From Geoanaerobacter pelophilus (GTDB lineage: Bacteria; Desulfobacterota; Desulfuromonadia; Geobacterales; DSM-12255): 64,000 nt of DNA. A program made the position numbers and the translations under genes. A model generated the notes under the pieces. The model did no database searches. It worked only from the letters and a program-made list of their open reading frames with translations, and had not been told where the DNA came from. Shown piece by piece: positions 9,460 to 18,901 of this stretch; the stretch's first letter is position 1, and each line of letters begins with the position of its first letter. The stretch spans positions 620,001-684,000 of the forward strand of contig NZ_JAHCVJ010000001.1 of assembly GCF_018476885.1 (NCBI RefSeq), given 5' to 3'.

Positions 9460-10629
9460 ATGCCATCGACCATCGACCGCTACATATTCCGAGAGATCAC
9501 CATTCCATTTCTTCTCGGGATGACGGCATTCACCGGTGCCCTGCTCATGGGGCGGTTTCTGAAAATAGCCGAGATGGTGGTAGCCAAAGGGGTGCCGCTC
9601 AGCAAAATCTGCCTGCTAATAGCCTACCTGCTCCCGTCGTTTGCCCTGGTAACCATCCCGATGGCTTTTCTGCTGGCGATCCTGCTGGCCTTTGGGCGGC
9701 TCTCAGCCGACAGTGAGATTATCGCCATGAAAGCGAGCGGTGTCGGCCTGTCCAGACTGATGGCCCCGGTCATGGCATTCGCCGTGATCACTGCCATCTC
9801 GACCCTTGCCATTGCTGTCTATGCCGTCCCAGCCGGCAACACCTCTTTCAAAGAACTCCTGACCAAGGCCATTGAGGGCAATACCGACCTCGACATCCGC
9901 GAGCGGGTCTTTGTCGATACCATCCCCGGACTGGTTATCTATGTTGAAAGCTACAACAGCAACAGCCGCACCATGAAAGGGGTCATGATCCAGGATGACC
10001 GGAAACCCGAAAATCCGCTGACCATCTTTGCCGGGCGCGGCACCGTATCCATAGACACCCGCTCACGCCGGGCCCACCTTCTGCTTGAAGGGGGCAGCAT
10101 CCACAACATCCACGAAGACAGCTACCGCTTGGTTAATTTCCGGGAATACGAGTTAAACCTGAAACTTGACCAGTCGATTCGCGCCATCAGCAGGAACGAG
10201 CTTGACATGAGCCTCGCCGAACTCAATGCCGGGATCAATGGCAGTGCCAAGGACCCACGGCTCAGAAAAGATATGGAGCTTGAGTACCATCGACGCTTTG
10301 CCACACCGTTCGCCTGTTTCGTTTTTGCGCTTGCCGGTGTTCCGCTCGGCATCCAGAACCGAAGGTCCGGCAAAGGGGGTGGCTTTGCCGTAAGCATCGG
10401 TCTGCTGATTGTCTATTACATCGTGCTCTCGGCAGCCAAGACCGCCGGAGAAAAGGATCTGCTCAATGCGGCGCTGGCAATGTGGTTGCCCAACGTCATA
10501 TTCCTGGCTCTGGGAGGCTGGTTTTTCTTTAGATCAGCACAAGAAAAGAGTGTGCTAGGGCCTCTGGCGCCGGCAGCCATTGCCGACTTTTTCGTTAAGA
10601 TCTTCTCTGGCGCAGGAAAAACGCGATGA
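9460..10629 (+). CDS. lptF: LPS export permease LptF (YjgP/YjgQ family)
   Basis: This is one of the two transmembrane subunits of the LptB2FG transporter, which extracts LPS from the inner membrane. It has 389 residues, with about three membrane helices near each end and a central periplasmic beta-jellyroll (about 140-270). The start PSTIDRYIFREITIPFLLGM and the C-terminal FALAGVPLGIQNRRSGKGGGFA are typical. The frame is open 67 codons further upstream, but that part is unlike the family, so the ATG at 9460 was chosen although its ribosome binding site is weak. It overlaps lptG by four bases (ATGA). Confidence 0.9.
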   Translation: MPSTIDRYIFREITIPFLLGMTAFTGALLMGRFLKIAEMVVAKGVPLSKICLLIAYLLPSFALVTIPMAFLLAILLAFGRLSADSEIIAMKASGVGLSRLMAPVMAFAVITAISTLAIAVYAVPAGNTSFKELLTKAIEGNTDLDIRERVFVDTIPGLVIYVESYNSNSRTMKGVMIQDDRKPENPLTIFAGRGTVSIDTRSRRAHLLLEGGSIHNIHEDSYRLVNFREYELNLKLDQSIRAISRNELDMSLAELNAGINGSAKDPRLRKDMELEYHRRFATPFACFVFALAGVPLGIQNRRSGKGGGFAVSIGLLIVYYIVLSAAKTAGEKDLLNAALAMWLPNVIFLALGGWFFFRSAQEKSVLGPLAPAAIADFFVKIFSGAGKTR

Positions 10630-11705
10630 CTATTTTCACCCGATATATTGCATCGATACAGATCAGGCTCTTGATGCTCTGCTATGGGGCGTTTGCCTCG
10701 ATCTACCTGGTCATCGATATCCTGGAAAGGGTCGGCAAACTGACCCGCTCCGGCGGCCGGCCTGACCAAATCCTGCTTTTTTTCCTCTGGAAATTGCCGG
10801 AGATTTCGATCCAGATCATTCCGCTGGCTGTGCTGATGGCTACTCTGCTGGCTCTCGGCAGCCTGTCGAGGACCTCGGAGATTACGGCAATGAGATGTTC
10901 CGGGGCAGGATTGCTGCGGATCACTGCGCCGCTACTCGGTATCGCCCTGGTGGCCAGCCTGATCAACCTGGCCCTTTCCGAAATTGTCGTGCCCAGCAGC
11001 TTTGAAAAAATGCGTTATATCGAAGAAGTCCAGATCAAGAAAAAGAACCCGAATACCTTTTTTCGCCAAGGCGCCATCTGGTACCGCGACCACAGGGACA
11101 TTCTGAATGCCAGGATGTTTGACCCGGACACGGCAACGCTGCGCGGGATAACCATCTGGCAGGTCGGCGAAAACTTGCAGCCAATAGCACGCATTGAAGC
11201 CACCGAAGGGAAGCTGCAGGGGGATAGCTGGCAGTTGAGCAAGGCGATTCTGTACCGCTACAGTTCAAGCGGTATTACGCAATCAACGAAAAAAGCCGGC
11301 ATGAAAGCGGAAATCAAGTTGTCAACTACCGACCTCAAGACCGTCGGCAAACTGGCCGAAAACATGGGTTTTGTCGATCTCTACAACTACTGCGACAACC
11401 TGCAAAAAGGGGGGTACGATCCAACCCGCTATCTGACGCTGCTGCACGCCAAACTGGCAGCCCCGTTCAGCCCGATCGTCATGGCCTTTCTTGCCATCCC
11501 TTTTTCCATCCGTACCGGTCGCTCCAGCGGCCCGGCCATCGGCATCGGCCTGAGCCTGGTAATCGGCCTCGCCTATTTTATCGTCAATGCCTTCCTCATC
11601 TCCTTTGGCCAGGCCGGCGCCCTTCCGCCGCTGGTCTCAGCCTGGGCAGCCAATATCATCTTTTGCGCCATCGGCATCTGGCTGGCGTTGACTATCAACC
11701 GTTGA
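10626..11705 (+). CDS. lptG: LPS export permease LptG
   Basis: This second YjgP/YjgQ permease has 359 residues. It shares its fold with LptF: membrane helices at 10-110 and 270-359 flank a periplasmic domain with WQVGENLQPIARIEATEGKL-type strands. HAKLAAPFSPIVMAFLAIPFSIRTGRSSG is the family C-terminal block. LptF and LptG form the heterodimer that binds LptB, which is encoded at 28.5 kb in this window. The ATGA overlap with lptF argues for stoichiometric synthesis. Confidence 0.92.
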   Translation: MTIFTRYIASIQIRLLMLCYGAFASIYLVIDILERVGKLTRSGGRPDQILLFFLWKLPEISIQIIPLAVLMATLLALGSLSRTSEITAMRCSGAGLLRITAPLLGIALVASLINLALSEIVVPSSFEKMRYIEEVQIKKKNPNTFFRQGAIWYRDHRDILNARMFDPDTATLRGITIWQVGENLQPIARIEATEGKLQGDSWQLSKAILYRYSSSGITQSTKKAGMKAEIKLSTTDLKTVGKLAENMGFVDLYNYCDNLQKGGYDPTRYLTLLHAKLAAPFSPIVMAFLAIPFSIRTGRSSGPAIGIGLSLVIGLAYFIVNAFLISFGQAGALPPLVSAWAANIIFCAIGIWLALTINR

Positions 11706-11729
11706 CATCGGGTCTCTCCGTGATTTAAT
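11702..11729 (+). promoter_or_regulatory. Predicted sigma-70 promoter of the IPT/TIG gene
   Basis: A perfect -35 TTGACA (11702-11707) overlaps the lptG stop codon. It is followed after 16 bases by TTTAAT (11724-11729). The start site would be near 11736, about 40 bases ahead of the ATG at 11777. Confidence 0.6.
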
Positions 11730-11776
11730 GCAATAGACGGTAACGATATTCACCCCTCGACGTTAAAGGAGCTAAC

Positions 11777-12685
11777 ATGCCAGGATTATTGACTATCCTT
11801 ATTGCCCTGCTGCTTACCCTCCCCGCAGCAGCAGCCGAGATTGCTCCGAAACCAGCCGTGAAGCCCCCGGTTAAGAAGACTCTATCCCAGCAAGAGAGGA
11901 TCACCATCCTGAGCATCATCCCTGCCCAAGGTGAACCGGGGATTACCGTTACCCTTTCCGGCACCGGCTTTTCAGAAAAGAGCACGGTATTTCTCGGCAG
12001 CGCAGAGCTCCCGGCAAAACTGCTCGGGCCCAAGCAGTTGAGCTTTGAGATCCCGCGGATCCAACCCGGTCTGTATGCCCTGTTTGTTAAGAATGACGAA
12101 GCGACAACCAGCAAAACCTATAATTTCACCATTCAGCCGCTCAAACCGGTTGTCCAGTCGCTTTCCCCGGATACAGTGCCGTTCTGCACCGCCTATGGCA
12201 GCCGGGAGGTAACGGTCACCGGCAAGAATTTCCAGGAAGGTGCCCAGATCCTGTTTGACGGCGCCGGAATAAAGAGCCGGTATTCGTCCCCGGAATCCGT
12301 CGGTTTTACCGTACCGGCAGTACGGGGCGGAATCCACCAGGTTCAGGTCAGAAACCCGGAAGAAACCGTTTCATCACCGTTGGCACTGCTCATCGACAGC
12401 AGGCCGGAGATTTCCGGTATCACACCAGGTGCGGATTTCGTAAATTATTATGAACTCTCCATAGACGGCAAAAATTTTCATCAAGGTTCGGTGCTGGTGG
12501 TTGACGGAGAGCGGATTGCGGCAGGCACCCCGGCTCCCGGCAACAGGGACAAGCTGATTTTCATGGACTGCACCCGTCTGATCTACCAGCGCCACCCTGC
12601 CGACCCGGCAGCCAAGACCCTGCGCGTTCAGGTGGTGAATCCGGGAAACGAAGAGAGCCCGGTGGTAACAATCAGCACCCCGTAA
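11777..12685 (+). CDS. Exported IPT/TIG-domain protein of unknown function
   Basis: This 302-residue protein has an N-terminal signal peptide (hydrophobic 3-20, ending AAAAEIA). At least three immunoglobulin-like IPT/TIG modules follow. Each begins with a pattern like I.SI.PAQGEPGITVTLSGTGF (about 38-58), later PFCTAYGSREVTVTGKNF and SGITPGADFVNYYELSIDGKNF. Such modules are found in cell-surface and carbohydrate- or protein-binding proteins. No catalytic motif is visible. It has its own promoter and an AAAGGAG ribosome binding site, and it lies between the lptFG pair and a phosphoribosyltransferase. The ligand is unknown. Confidence 0.8.
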   Translation: MPGLLTILIALLLTLPAAAAEIAPKPAVKPPVKKTLSQQERITILSIIPAQGEPGITVTLSGTGFSEKSTVFLGSAELPAKLLGPKQLSFEIPRIQPGLYALFVKNDEATTSKTYNFTIQPLKPVVQSLSPDTVPFCTAYGSREVTVTGKNFQEGAQILFDGAGIKSRYSSPESVGFTVPAVRGGIHQVQVRNPEETVSSPLALLIDSRPEISGITPGADFVNYYELSIDGKNFHQGSVLVVDGERIAAGTPAPGNRDKLIFMDCTRLIYQRHPADPAAKTLRVQVVNPGNEESPVVTISTP

Positions 12686-12737
12686 CACCTGGACCGACAT
12701 GCCGCCAATTGCAATAAGGACAGAGCAAGGAAACCTG

Positions 12738-13289
12738 ATGACCGTTGATGAAGCAAATCTGGTGCTGCAGCAGGCCGATATTCTGGCCGATGCCGAACAG
12801 GTGACTGCCGCAATAGGGCAGATGGCTGAAGAGATAACTGTGCGCCTGCAAGCTGCCCGGCCGGTGGTGATCTGCGTCATGAACGGCGGACTAGTGTTTG
12901 CCGGGCAGTTGCTGACCAGATTGGTATTTCCGCTGGAACTGACCTACGTGCATGCCACCAGGTACGGCGCTGAAATCCATGGGGCACAGCTCAACTGGCT
13001 CTATCGCCCGGCAAGCGACCTGAGTGGCAGAACCGTGCTGCTGCTGGACGACATTCTTGACGAGGGGATAACCCTGGCAGCCATTGCCGATTGGTGCCGG
13101 GAACAGGGAGCAGCTGAGGTACTGATGGCCGTTCTGGTAGACAAACGACACGATCGCAAGGTTACGCCTGGTTTTCGGGCCGATTTCACCGGACTGGAAA
13201 CGGAAGACCGCTTCCTTTTCGGCTATGGGCTTGATTTCCAGGGGTATTGGCGCAATGCGCCCGGAATATATGCCGTGAAAGGTTGCTAG
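12738..13289 (+). CDS. Hypoxanthine-guanine phosphoribosyltransferase-like protein
   Basis: This is a type I phosphoribosyltransferase of about 183 residues. The 13-residue PRPP loop VLLLDDILDEGITL is near 106-119. VICVMNGGLVFAGQL (about 42-56) is the pyrophosphate-binding region, and VDKRHDR near 136-142 resembles the purine-site lysine segment. Family knowledge suggests salvage of hypoxanthine or guanine, but substrate choice cannot be read from sequence. A start at 12699 is possible. I chose the ATG at 12738 because AAGGAAACCTG precedes it and the extra 13 residues look non-conserved. It lies just after the IPT/TIG gene. Confidence 0.82.
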   Translation: MTVDEANLVLQQADILADAEQVTAAIGQMAEEITVRLQAARPVVICVMNGGLVFAGQLLTRLVFPLELTYVHATRYGAEIHGAQLNWLYRPASDLSGRTVLLLDDILDEGITLAAIADWCREQGAAEVLMAVLVDKRHDRKVTPGFRADFTGLETEDRFLFGYGLDFQGYWRNAPGIYAVKGC

Positions 13290-13307
13290 GAAAACGTTCT
13301 AACTGCT

Positions 13308-14060
13308 TCAGGAAAGACTCCAGATACCGGCCCCCATGTTGACCTTGATATCCCGACGTCCCAGATAGTCACTCTGCACCCGCAGGCCATCATCCAGCAG
13401 CGACATGCTGACCTCAACCTCGTGAAACGCACCGAAGCGCCGCCGATCGCCGACAACCAGCAGGATTGTCGCCTTGATATGCCTGAGTTTCAGATAGAGC
13501 TCAGCGATATTTTTCAGGTTTTCCGGAAAGAAATCCTCTACCGGATCAATCACGATCAGTTTGGTTTTGTAGTATTCGCTGAACTGCTGCAGGTAGGCAT
13601 AGGTCTTGGTCATGCTCCCCGAGCCGTCGATCAGGTGTGGCGAGACGCCATAACATTCATCGAACAGAGAAATATGGGTAAAATTGGCACTATCCGCCTC
13701 AATCCGAGACGGTAAATCCGGCACCCCTTTTGACCATTCCCTGACCAGCCGTTTAAAGCGGCGGTGACAATCCTCGTCGGTATCACGGGCGTTGATGAAG
13801 AGCACCTTGCCGGGTTGCAGACAGCGATAGCGGTCCAGAAACGGTACATTGAAGGCCACGGACATGGCCAACTGCACGGCCATGGTGGTTTTGCCATAAA
13901 CATCGTTGGTCTGCATACAGACCAGGGAATTGGCCGGGATCAAGCCGTCGATCAGGTATTCCTCCGGCTTGGGCACTGTCAGCTCCCGCTGCAGCCATTT
14001 GCCAACCCCGACCGTTTCGGCAAGAGGATTTTCTTCAATTCTGAACATGGTCATGAACAA
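13308..14060 (-). CDS. RecA/RepA-like (AAA_25-type) ATPase with atypical Walker A
   Basis: This 250-residue protein has a RecA-fold layout like DnaB/RepA-type ATPases. The putative Walker A, QTNDVYGKTTMAVQLA (about 50-65), keeps GKTT but has lost the first glycine of GxxxxGK. KVLFINARDTDEDCHRRFKRL is strand 2 with a possible catalytic acid. KLIVIDPVEDFF (about 166-177) is Walker B. ATILLVVGDRRRFG may be the sensor strand. It has no signal peptide or DNA-binding domain. It stands alone between converging and co-directional neighbours of unrelated function. Function is unknown. Confidence 0.65.
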   Translation of the reverse strand: MFMTMFRIEENPLAETVGVGKWLQRELTVPKPEEYLIDGLIPANSLVCMQTNDVYGKTTMAVQLAMSVAFNVPFLDRYRCLQPGKVLFINARDTDEDCHRRFKRLVREWSKGVPDLPSRIEADSANFTHISLFDECYGVSPHLIDGSGSMTKTYAYLQQFSEYYKTKLIVIDPVEDFFPENLKNIAELYLKLRHIKATILLVVGDRRRFGAFHEVEVSMSLLDDGLRVQSDYLGRRDIKVNMGAGIWSLS

Positions 14061-14130
14061 TACTCCCGTCTTTTAACTCAGGATCAACTCTACTTTCCTC
14101 CAATGTCTTGTCAAGTCAAGCTGTGCAGAA

Positions 14131-14164
14131 ACGAAAACGGGCGACACCTTACGATGCCGCCCGT
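14131..14164 (-). terminator. Rho-independent terminator of sahR-ahcY
   Basis: The minus strand has a 7-bp ACGGGCG/CGCCCGT stem around a 14-base partly paired loop, followed by TTTTCGTTT. It lies 24 bases after the ahcY stop. Confidence 0.75.
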
Positions 14165-14188
14165 CTAGCGCTACAATAAACCGTCAGA

Positions 14189-15583
14189 TCAGTAGCGATA
14201 ATGCTCCGCTTTGTACGGCCCTTCCACCGGCACGCCAATATAGTCGGCCTGCTGTTTGGTCAGGGTGGAGAGCTGAGCATTCAGCTTCTTCAGCTGGAGC
14301 CGCGCCACTTTCTCATCCAGATGCTTCGGCAGGGTGTAGACGCCGGTGGGGTACTTGCCCGGGTTGCAGAAGATCTCGATCTGGGCGATGGTCTGGTTGG
14401 CAAAGGAGGATGACATGACGTAACTCGGATGGCCGGTGGCACAGCCGAGATTTACCAGACGCCCTTTGGCCAGCAGGATGATCTTGTTGCCGCTCGGCAT
14501 GACCACATGATCCACCTGAGGTTTGATCTCTTCCCACTGGTACTTCTCGATGGAAGCGACATCGATCTCATTGTCGAAGTGGCCGATGTTGCAAACGATT
14601 GCCTGATCCTTCATCTTCACCATATGCTCATGGGTGATGACATGGAAGTTGCCGGTGCAGGTCACGAAGATGTCGGCCTTGTCGCAGGCGTAATCCATGG
14701 TCACTACGCGATACCCTTCCATGGCGGCCTGCAGGGCGCAGATCGGGTCGATTTCTGTGACCCACACCTGGGCCGACAGGGCGCGCAGCGCTTGGGCCGA
14801 ACCTTTGCCGACATCGCCGTAGCCGCAGACCAGGGCGACCTTGCCAGCCACCATCACGTCGGTGGCCCGCTTGATCCCGTCCACCAGCGACTCGCGGCAG
14901 CCGTAAAGATTGTCGAACTTGGACTTGGTTACCGAGTCATTAACATTGATGGCCGGGAAGGCCAACTCACCCTTCTCGTGCATTTGGTAGAGACGGTGGA
15001 CACCGGTGGTGGTTTCCTCGGTGACCCCTTTGATTTGGGCCAGACGAGTGGAGTACCAGGTGGGATTGGTAGCGAGCTTCTTCTTGATGGCAGCAAACAG
15101 GATGGTCTCTTCTTCCGAGCCGGGATTGTTCAGCACCGAGATATCCTTCTCAGCCTTGGTCCCCAGGTGCAGCAGCAGGGTGGCATCGCCGCCGTCGTCA
15201 AGGATCATGTTGGAGAAACCGCCATCGGACCACTCGAAGATCCGGTGGGTATAGTCCCAGTAATCGACCAGGGTCTCGCCCTTGACGGCAAAGACCGGCA
15301 CCCCTGACTTCGCAATCGCCGCTGCAGCATGGTCCTGGGTAGAGAAGATGTTGCACGACGCCCAGCGCACTTCAGCGCCAAGCGCGGTCAGAGTCTCGAT
15401 CAGCACTGCGGTCTGAATGGTCATGTGCAGCGAACCGGTAATGCGTGCCCCTTTCAGCGGCTGAGCGGCTGCGAACTCCTCGCGGATGGCCATTAATCCC
15501 GGCATCTCGGTCTCGGCAATCCTGATCTCCTTGCGACCCCAATCGGCTAAGCCAAGGTCTGCTACGATAAAATCTTGTGACAT
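14189..15583 (-). CDS. ahcY: Adenosylhomocysteinase (SAH hydrolase)
   Basis: This 464-residue enzyme splits S-adenosylhomocysteine to homocysteine and adenosine. That step removes the product inhibitor of methyltransferases. The sequence shows [17 protein letters not shown] (about 49-65), [21 protein letters not shown] (about 188-210) and the NAD-binding [11 protein letters not shown] (about 249-259). It ends in YKAEHYRY, as usual. The roughly 40-residue insertion relative to the shortest bacterial forms is typical of proteobacteria. It starts two bases after the stop of the ArsR-type regulator, so the two form an operon. Confidence 0.97.
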   Translation of the reverse strand: MSQDFIVADLGLADWGRKEIRIAETEMPGLMAIREEFAAAQPLKGARITGSLHMTIQTAVLIETLTALGAEVRWASCNIFSTQDHAAAAIAKSGVPVFAVKGETLVDYWDYTHRIFEWSDGGFSNMILDDGGDATLLLHLGTKAEKDISVLNNPGSEEETILFAAIKKKLATNPTWYSTRLAQIKGVTEETTTGVHRLYQMHEKGELAFPAINVNDSVTKSKFDNLYGCRESLVDGIKRATDVMVAGKVALVCGYGDVGKGSAQALRALSAQVWVTEIDPICALQAAMEGYRVVTMDYACDKADIFVTCTGNFHVITHEHMVKMKDQAIVCNIGHFDNEIDVASIEKYQWEEIKPQVDHVVMPSGNKIILLAKGRLVNLGCATGHPSYVMSSSFANQTIAQIEIFCNPGKYPTGVYTLPKHLDEKVARLQLKKLNAQLSTLTKQQADYIGVPVEGPYKAEHYRY

Positions 15584-15585
15584 GA

Positions 15586-16545
15586 TTACGCTCCTTTTCG
15601 TGATGTTGATTCTTTAGCAATTTTCAGACATTTTGTCTTACCTGTAACAAGCAAAACCGCTTCTTCCCCTGCTCCCGCAGGAATACGCTCGATAGCTACG
15701 CTCATGAAACTACCTTTCTTCAACCAGCCGGCCAACTCCGCCTCATCAAAGCCCAACCACTGGTCGGCCAGCCGCTCCCGGGCAACCTCCCGCTCATGGC
15801 GAACCAGATCGGCCAGGACCAGGAGGCCACCAGGAAGCAGAACCCGCCGGATCTCGGCCAGCACTGTAAGCGGATCGGCAGCATGGTGCAGCACCATGTT
15901 GGCCACAACACAATCAACCGAGGCATCGGGGAGCGGCAGATGGGCCATCTCACCCAAGCGCAGCGCCACAGAATCGATGCCGTCCCTTGCCAGGCGGTTG
16001 CGGGCCTCTTCCAGCATGGCAGGGGAATGATCGACACCGATCACTTTCCCTCCACGTGCCGCAAGTTCGGCCAGCAGCCCGCCGGTGCCGATGCCGATCT
16101 CCAGCACTGTTACCCCCCGGGGGATCAATGCCAGCAGCTTTTCCCGGCAGTCAGGCACTGGGAGCAGCGTCCTGGCCAGGTCATCCCACTGGCGGCCATA
16201 CCGGTCAAAGAATTCCCGGCTCCGCCTGCGACGCTCCTCCAGTACCTCAGCCACAGCAGCCAAATCTGCGGTACGCTCGGGAAGCGCTTCAATCTCCAGC
16301 TCTAATTGTTGCCGGATGCCGGCAAAGAATGAACTGCCGTCGCCAACACGATAATAGCTCCAGGTCCCCTGTCGTTTGACCGACAGTACGCCAGCCTCGG
16401 TAAGAATCTTCAGGTGGCGGGAGATGCGCGACTGGCCCATCCCCATGATCCGGGTCAGCTCCTGCACGGTGAATTCTCCGCGTAGCAGCACTGCCGTAAG
16501 GCGCAAACGACAAGGATCAGCCAGGGCTTTCAGGGTTTCAAGCAT
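15586..16545 (-). CDS. sahR: SahR-type ArsR regulator fused to a methyltransferase-like domain
   Basis: This is a 319-residue two-domain protein. Residues 1-75 are an ArsR winged helix ([14 protein letters not shown], then [18 protein letters not shown] as recognition helix). Residues 120-270 are a class I SAM-binding fold with [28 protein letters not shown] and [11 protein letters not shown]. This architecture directly upstream of ahcY matches the SahR family. That family represses SAM-cycle genes (ahcY, metK, metE/H, metF) and releases DNA when SAH binds the methylase-like domain. A perfect palindrome lies at its promoter. Whether the methylase domain still has catalytic activity is unknown. 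Confidence 0.88.
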   Translation of the reverse strand: MLETLKALADPCRLRLTAVLLRGEFTVQELTRIMGMGQSRISRHLKILTEAGVLSVKRQGTWSYYRVGDGSSFFAGIRQQLELEIEALPERTADLAAVAEVLEERRRRSREFFDRYGRQWDDLARTLLPVPDCREKLLALIPRGVTVLEIGIGTGGLLAELAARGGKVIGVDHSPAMLEEARNRLARDGIDSVALRLGEMAHLPLPDASVDCVVANMVLHHAADPLTVLAEIRRVLLPGGLLVLADLVRHEREVARERLADQWLGFDEAELAGWLKKGSFMSVAIERIPAGAGEEAVLLVTGKTKCLKIAKESTSRKGA

Positions 16546-16570
16546 TATTCATCCACTAAACCAGAATAAC

Positions 16571-16592
16571 TATATCAACTTTTCTTGATATA
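16571..16592. promoter_or_regulatory. Candidate SahR operator over the sahR-ahcY promoter
   Basis: The perfect dyad TATATCAA-N6-TTGATATA lies 26 bases upstream of the sahR ATG. On the minus strand TTTACA and TATATC, 16 bases apart, form a plausible promoter whose -10 falls inside the dyad. A bound dimer would therefore block RNA polymerase. This fits autoregulated repression of sahR-ahcY. The operator match is inferred from position and symmetry, not compared with a published motif. Confidence 0.7.
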
Positions 16593-16616
16593 ACATGCTT
16601 TAGCGATTTGTAAAAC

Positions 16617-16648
16617 AAAAAAAGCCTGGCGGAGCAAATCCGGCAGGC
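16617..16648 (-). terminator. Terminator of the nitronate monooxygenase gene
   Basis: The minus strand has a 9-bp stem (GCCTGCCGG with CCGCCAGGC, one mismatch), a 7-base loop and then seven T residues. It insulates the nitronate monooxygenase transcript from the sahR promoter just beyond. Confidence 0.8.
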
Positions 16649-16674
16649 CTTATAAAACACAAATATGGGGAGCG

Positions 16675-17772
16675 CTAGGCGGCTTCCGCCTCTTCAGAAG
16701 CAGTTGCAGCTCCTGCACCGAACAGTTCGTCGAAGATCTCCTGAACCGTGGTGATCCGGTCGGCCTTCCAGGCATTGGTGCCGCAGAAAACGAGACCGGT
16801 ATGAACATCACCCTTCTGGGCGCGGTCCAGTGACTTCACAATACAAAAGCGCTCACCCGATTCCTTGTAGGAACACTTTTTAAGACAACCGTTGTCGCAG
16901 ATCGTATTATTAAGCTGATCGTAATTGACTATATCGTCCTGATTCTTCAGGATCGCCCGACCAGGGAGTCCAGCAGGACTCATGATCAAGCCGATATCCT
17001 CCTTGCAGCAGTCCAGGTACGCCTGTTTGAACTCCGGCGCAGCGTCGCACTCGACAGTCGGCACAAAGCGGCTCGCCATCTGGACGCCGTCGGCCCCCTG
17101 CTCAAGGGCATATAGCAGATCAGCGCGGTCCCAGACACCTCCGGCAGCAATCACCGGCACATGCACGCCATACTCAGCGATGAAGAACTCCTTGACGCCA
17201 CGGACAGTGGCATATTGGTCGTATGTCCCCTTGCCGATATTTTCCAGTTTCTCGCCAAGATGCCCACCAGCAGTATCCGGATCTTCAACAACCACGGCAT
17301 CAGGAAGACGATTGAAACCCTTGTCCCATTTTTTTGCTATCAGCTGGGCAGCCTTTACTGAAGAGACGATCGGCACCAGCGCCACATCAGGCGCATGGGC
17401 GGTAAGTCCCGGCAGGCTGAGCGGCAGTCCGGCACCACAGACAATGACCTTTGCCCCACCTTCGATGGAAGCCCTGACCAGATCCTCGAAATCAGACAGG
17501 GCAACCATGACATTGACACCAACAACACCGTCCGGAGCTATTCGGCAGGCTTTTTCAATCTCGTCGCGCAGCGCCTGCGGATCTGACTGCATATAGTTTT
17601 TACCGTCGTACCGGTTGCTTCCCAGGGCAATTCCTGCCGCAGCAACCAGACCAACCCCTCCGCAAAGGGCAACATGACCTGCCAATGATCCGCCTGAGAT
17701 ACGAACTCCCATCCCTCCCTGAATCAGCGGATAGCGCACTTCATATTTCCCGATCTTAAGCGGTTTCACCAT
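16675..17772 (-). CDS. Nitronate monooxygenase / 2-nitropropane dioxygenase-like flavoprotein
   Basis: This 365-residue TIM-barrel FMN protein belongs to the NMO/FabK superfamily. YPLIQGGMGVRISGG (about 12-26) is the first FMN-contact strand. VVEDPDTAGGHLG (about 170-182) carries the active-site histidine region, and AAGGVWDRADLLYALEQGADGVQMASRF (about 213-240) binds the phosphate. A Cys-rich tail (CDNGCLKKC, then FC.V and VFCG) is present. The N-terminus was moved 17 codons downstream to an ATG preceded by GAGGGGGC. Candidate reactions are nitronate oxidation or enoyl-ACP reduction, and the sequence alone does not decide. Confidence 0.85.
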   Translation of the reverse strand: MVKPLKIGKYEVRYPLIQGGMGVRISGGSLAGHVALCGGVGLVAAAGIALGSNRYDGKNYMQSDPQALRDEIEKACRIAPDGVVGVNVMVALSDFEDLVRASIEGGAKVIVCGAGLPLSLPGLTAHAPDVALVPIVSSVKAAQLIAKKWDKGFNRLPDAVVVEDPDTAGGHLGEKLENIGKGTYDQYATVRGVKEFFIAEYGVHVPVIAAGGVWDRADLLYALEQGADGVQMASRFVPTVECDAAPEFKQAYLDCCKEDIGLIMSPAGLPGRAILKNQDDIVNYDQLNNTICDNGCLKKCSYKESGERFCIVKSLDRAQKGDVHTGLVFCGTNAWKADRITTVQEIFDELFGAGAATASEEAEAA

Positions 17773-17906
17773 CTGGGCCCCCTCTTTCGTGCTGTTGTTT
17801 ACAGAATGAAGAGTAACAGACAACCGGAGTTTCTTTTGTAATAGAAATGTAAAAGCTTAACGCCAACAAGCTTGCGGATTGACAACTATGGTGGTACACA
17901 GAGTTC

Positions 17907-18851
17907 ATGCGCTGGTACAGGAAACTCTTCAGTCCAATCATTACCTTCATCGGCATCCAGCTGGTCTGGATCATGGTCGTTATTTTCTGGATTTACTGGT
18001 TCGTCGGCCGCCACAAGGAGTTCCGGGAGATCGCCGAGCGCTACCGCCCGGAAATCGCGGCCAGGGGGCTGGACTGGATCGTTCTGGTAGAAGGGCTGAT
18101 TCTCCTGATCGTCATCCTTGCCGGGGTTTATGTCCTGTTCCTGGTCTGGCGCAGACAGTCTACGCTGTACCGGGAGCAAAAAAACTTCATCTCGCAGGTG
18201 ACCCATGAGCTGAAATCGCCGCTGGCTTCCATTCAGCTGCACCTTGAAACGATTCGTCTCAGGAAACCTCCGCCCGAAAAAATGGAACGCTTCCTGGACA
18301 CCATGCTCGCCGATACCGACCGGCTCCACGCGCTTATCAACAACCTGCTGATGGCCGCACGGCTGGAAGACCGCCGTCGCTCCAGTTCGATGCCAGTGAT
18401 CGATTTCTCTGAATTCGTCAGCCAATATCTTGAGAAAAAGCGCTCTACCCTTCCCGAAGGGGGCAGCCTGATACTGGAGGTCGAAGAGCATATCCAGGTT
18501 GCGGTCGATTCCGAGGAGATGGAATCGGTATTACGTAACCTGTTTGAGAATGCCCTGCTCTACTCCCCGGTATCTCCCGAGATCAAGGTGGAACTGAAGC
18601 AGGACAAAAATCAATGCCAGCTGACGTTCCGGGACAACGGCATCGGAATTGACCAAAAAAACCTCAAAAAGATTTTCCGGATGTTCTTCCGGGTGAGAAG
18701 GCTCGGAGAAAATATTCGCGGCACTGGCCTGGGGCTTTATATCGTCAAACAGGCAGTGACCGAACATGGTGGGACAGTGACTGCCGAAAGCGCGGGACAG
18801 GGTAAAGGATGCGCCTTCATTATCAGGCTGCCCATTGCCCGAAACGGCTAG
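17907..18851 (+). CDS. Membrane sensor histidine kinase
   Basis: This is a 314-residue kinase. Two membrane helices (about 12-32 and 62-84) enclose a short 30-residue periplasmic segment, too small for a typical ligand domain. HisKA follows with the phospho-acceptor in TQVTHELKSPLASIQ-like sequence (about 95-110). N-box NLFENALLY, G1 DNGIGID and G2 GTGLGLYIV complete the HATPase domain. The response regulator 50 bases downstream is its likely partner. A weak ribosome binding site precedes the ATG. The signal sensed is unknown, and the small sensor region suggests membrane or intramembrane sensing. Confidence 0.9.
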   Translation: MRWYRKLFSPIITFIGIQLVWIMVVIFWIYWFVGRHKEFREIAERYRPEIAARGLDWIVLVEGLILLIVILAGVYVLFLVWRRQSTLYREQKNFISQVTHELKSPLASIQLHLETIRLRKPPPEKMERFLDTMLADTDRLHALINNLLMAARLEDRRRSSSMPVIDFSEFVSQYLEKKRSTLPEGGSLILEVEEHIQVAVDSEEMESVLRNLFENALLYSPVSPEIKVELKQDKNQCQLTFRDNGIGIDQKNLKKIFRMFFRVRRLGENIRGTGLGLYIVKQAVTEHGGTVTAESAGQGKGCAFIIRLPIARNG

Positions 18852-18901
18852 TTGCTTACGGTTTACAAGGTGATTCATGACTCTCTCGACATGGATGTGA
18901 C

